Assembly (NCBI GenBank): GCA_031277195.1
Contig: JAITMU010000078.1
Coordinates: 1-7,114 of the forward strand
Direction: 5' to 3'
Length of the DNA stretch: 7,114 nucleotides
Source: Gallionellaceae bacterium
GTDB taxonomy: Bacteria > Pseudomonadota > Gammaproteobacteria > Burkholderiales > Gallionellaceae
Positions 5,634-7,114 of this stretch are shown here, in pieces. Within the stretch, counting starts at the first letter, position 1, and each line of letters starts with the position of its first letter. A program made the translations under genes and the position numbers. The notes under the pieces are model-generated. The model saw only the letters and a program-made list of their open reading frames with translations. It made no database searches and was not told the DNA's origin.

Positions 5634-6512
5634 TTACCTGATTAATTTTCGCATCGTGCGCCCCATGTCCGCCGGATTGCGCGTGACATGAATACCGCAT
5701 GCTTCCATCACGGCGAGTTTTTCCGCCGCGCCGCCTTCGCCGCCGGAAATAATCGCACCGGCGTGACCCATGCGCTTGCCCGCAGGCGCAGTCAGACCGG
5801 CGATGAAACCGACCACCGGCTTTTTCATGTTGTCCTTGATCCAGCGCGCGCATTCTTCCTCGTCGCTGCCGCCGATTTCGCCGACCATAATGACGGCATC
5901 TGTTTCGGGATCGTCATTAAATAATTTCATCACGTCGATGTGCTTCAAGCCGTTGACCGGATCGCCGCCGATGCCGACACAAGACGATTGCCCCATGCCC
6001 AGCTCGCTGAGTTGCCAGACCGCTTCATACGTCAGCGTGCCGGAGCGCGACACCACGCCGATGCGGCCTTTGCGATGGATGTGTCCCGGCATGATGCCGA
6101 TTTTGATTTCGTCCGGCGTAATCACGCCCGGACAATTCGGGCCAATCAACAACGTGCGCTTGCCCTGCATCTTGTAGCGCGTCTTCAGCATGTCATGCAC
6201 CGGAATCCCCTCGGTGATGCAAATCACCAAGTCGAGATCGGCCGCCACCGCCTCGTCAATGGCGGCGGCGGCATAGGCAGGCGGCACATAAATCACCGAC
6301 ACCGTAGCGCCGGTTTGCGCCTTCGCCTCCGCAACACTGTCGAATACCGGAATATCCTCGAAACGCTGCCCGCCCTTGCCCGGCGTCACGCCCGCGACAA
6401 AACAATTCGCGCCGTTCGCATACGCCTTGCAATGCGTGGTGTGAAACTGCCCGACCTTGCCGGTCATGCCCTGCGTCATCACGCGCGTGTTTTTGTTGAT
6501 CAGAATGGACAT
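5634..6512 (-). CDS. sucD: Succinyl-CoA synthetase alpha subunit SucD
   Basis: SucD is the CoA-binding, phosphohistidine-bearing subunit of succinyl-CoA synthetase (ADP- or GDP-forming), the substrate-level phosphorylation step of the TCA cycle. The 292 residues match the family length. Visible motifs are TGKVGQFHT (17-25) and GVTPGKGG (41-48) of the CoA-binding Rossmann domain, ITEGIPVHDML (99-109), GPNCPGVI (124-131), SRSGTLTYEA (155-164), and GHAGAIISGGEG (249-260) with the catalytic His250. The start MSILINKNT is typical of the family. There is no clear Shine-Dalgarno before the ATG at 6512; the leader just upstream is AT-rich. It lies downstream of sucC as usual, but with a 223-base spacer instead of the few bases normally found. 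Confidence 0.98.
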   Translation of the reverse strand: MSILINKNTRVMTQGMTGKVGQFHTTHCKAYANGANCFVAGVTPGKGGQRFEDIPVFDSVAEAKAQTGATVSVIYVPPAYAAAAIDEAVAADLDLVICITEGIPVHDMLKTRYKMQGKRTLLIGPNCPGVITPDEIKIGIMPGHIHRKGRIGVVSRSGTLTYEAVWQLSELGMGQSSCVGIGGDPVNGLKHIDVMKLFNDDPETDAVIMVGEIGGSDEEECARWIKDNMKKPVVGFIAGLTAPAGKRMGHAGAIISGGEGGAAEKLAVMEACGIHVTRNPADMGRTMRKLIR

Positions 6513-6580
6513 GAATACGTTGTCTAAAAATAAAACTGCGAAATCATTAACCGCATGGCAAAAACCACGCGCCGCTCACT

Positions 6581-6675
6581 CCCCTCTCCCCTCTCCCCTC
6601 GCGGGAGAGGGGTAGGGGGAGAGGGGGTAGCGCGTCCCACCCTCTCCCTGCCCCTCTCCCGTCAAGGGAGAGGGG
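6581..6675. repeat. Paired palindromic repeat, locus C, between sucC and sucD
   Basis: There are two perfect 10-bp hairpins with the same stem: 6588-6597 with 6603-6612 (loop CTCGC) and 6651-6660 with 6666-6675 (loop GTCAA). Purine and pyrimidine tails (about 6613-6628 and 6637-6650) lie between them and are partly complementary, so the units face inwards as at locus B. The flanks, 6513-6580 and 6676-6735, hold no gene that I can support; 6513-6550 is AT-rich and could help translation or transcription start at sucD, but no strong promoter boxes are evident. No T-run follows either hairpin. Confidence 0.85.
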
Positions 6676-6735
6676 ACGCTTTGAAATAACAGCGGCGATT
6701 TCTCTGTGCGCTCGACAGGTTCAAAGAACTAAATT

Positions 6736-7114
6736 TTACCCTTGAGCCGCAGCCACCACTTTCGCCGCCGCGTCTGCCATGTCCGTCGCCGAGATGATCG
6801 GCAAACCGGATTCCGCCAAAATCTGCTTGCCCAAATCCACGTTGGTTCCTTCCAGCCGCACCACCAGCGGCACGGCGAGTTTCACTTCGCGCGCGGCGGC
6901 GACCACGCCTTCGGCGATCACGTCGCAGCGCATGATGCCACCAAAAATATTGACCAGAATCGCGCGCAGCTTGTCGTTTTTCAGCATCAGTTTGAACGCT
7001 TCGGTGACTTTCTCTTTCGATGCGCCGCCGCCCACGTCGAGAAAATTCGCCGGGCTGCCGCCATAGAGTTTGATGATGTCCATCGTCGCCATCGCCAGCC
7101 CCGCGCCGTTCACC
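6736..7114 (-). CDS. sucC: Succinyl-CoA synthetase beta subunit SucC, C-terminal part
   Basis: Only the last 125 or so residues are in the window; the gene continues past the right edge. SucC supplies the nucleotide-binding and specificity part of succinyl-CoA synthetase and pairs with SucD. The visible segment is the CoA-ligase domain: VNGAGLAMATMDIIKLYGG, NFLDVGGGASKEKVTEAF, VNIFGGIMRCDVIAEG and VVRLEGTNVDLGK, all close to the E. coli sequence. The GTG at 7113 is an internal valine codon (the VNGAG motif), not a start. The C-terminus ends normally at TAA with no sign of decay. Nucleotide preference (ATP or GTP) cannot be judged because the ATP-grasp domain is outside the window. Confidence 0.97.
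   Translation of the reverse strand, partial: VNGAGLAMATMDIIKLYGGSPANFLDVGGGASKEKVTEAFKLMLKNDKLRAILVNIFGGIMRCDVIAEGVVAAAREVKLAVPLVVRLEGTNVDLGKQILAESGLPIISATDMADAAAKVVAAAQG

Noticed and set aside
5503..5853. Minus-strand frame running from sucD through the repeat
   Set aside because: It is out of frame with sucD and its second half is translated repeat and the 54-base insertion, so it is not a real gene.
5455..6675. CRISPR array
   Set aside because: The repeats are palindromic pairs at separate loci with irregular spacing, with no direct-repeat and spacer periodicity and no cas genes.

Overview
The window reads as ordinary chromosome of a moderately GC-rich proteobacterium, most likely a betaproteobacterium near the Nitrosomonadales (Gallionella, Sideroxydans, Nitrosomonas or Thiobacillus type). 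This is inferred from the protein sequences, the argB / pyrimidine nucleotidase / slmA order and the sucCD-terC order. No database search was possible. Eight complete genes and one partial gene fill nearly all of it; all but one lie on the minus strand.

Left block (51-3200, minus strand, transcribed right to left): argB (arginine biosynthesis), a HAD-type pyrimidine 5'-nucleotidase, slmA (TetR-fold nucleoid occlusion factor) and a btuF-like periplasmic cobalamin-binding protein. Gaps are 122, 27 and 16 bases, so this is probably one transcription unit starting upstream of argB at about 3200-3250. A single divergent plus-strand gene (3333-3746) encodes a small DUF2721 membrane protein. It converges on the next block, with a 9-bp hairpin in the 37-base gap.

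Right block (3784-7114, minus strand): the 3' third of sucC, then sucD (the two subunits of succinyl-CoA synthetase), a TerC/YjbE-type membrane protein and a D-hexose-6-phosphate mutarotase. The last two are 2 bases apart and almost certainly translationally coupled. The sucC-sucD gap is 223 bases, which is unusual, and the sucD-terC gap is 201 bases; both are largely filled with repeats.

The most interesting content is intergenic. Three gaps (2207-2311, 5455-5607, 6581-6675) each carry two copies of a palindromic unit: a 10-bp hairpin (CCCCTCTCCC / GGGAGAGGGG or the same stem shifted by one) with a 5-6 base loop, plus a purine-rich tail on one side. The paired units point apart at the first locus and towards each other at the other two, like a BIME-type REP arrangement. 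In one unit, a 54-base segment that itself folds into a long hairpin (5530-5583) interrupts the stem; removing it on paper restores a perfect canonical stem and a 5-base loop. I see no defence system, CRISPR array, prophage, tRNA, rRNA or insertion-sequence transposase, and no new multi-gene system. The repeat family and its nested insertion are the points worth following.
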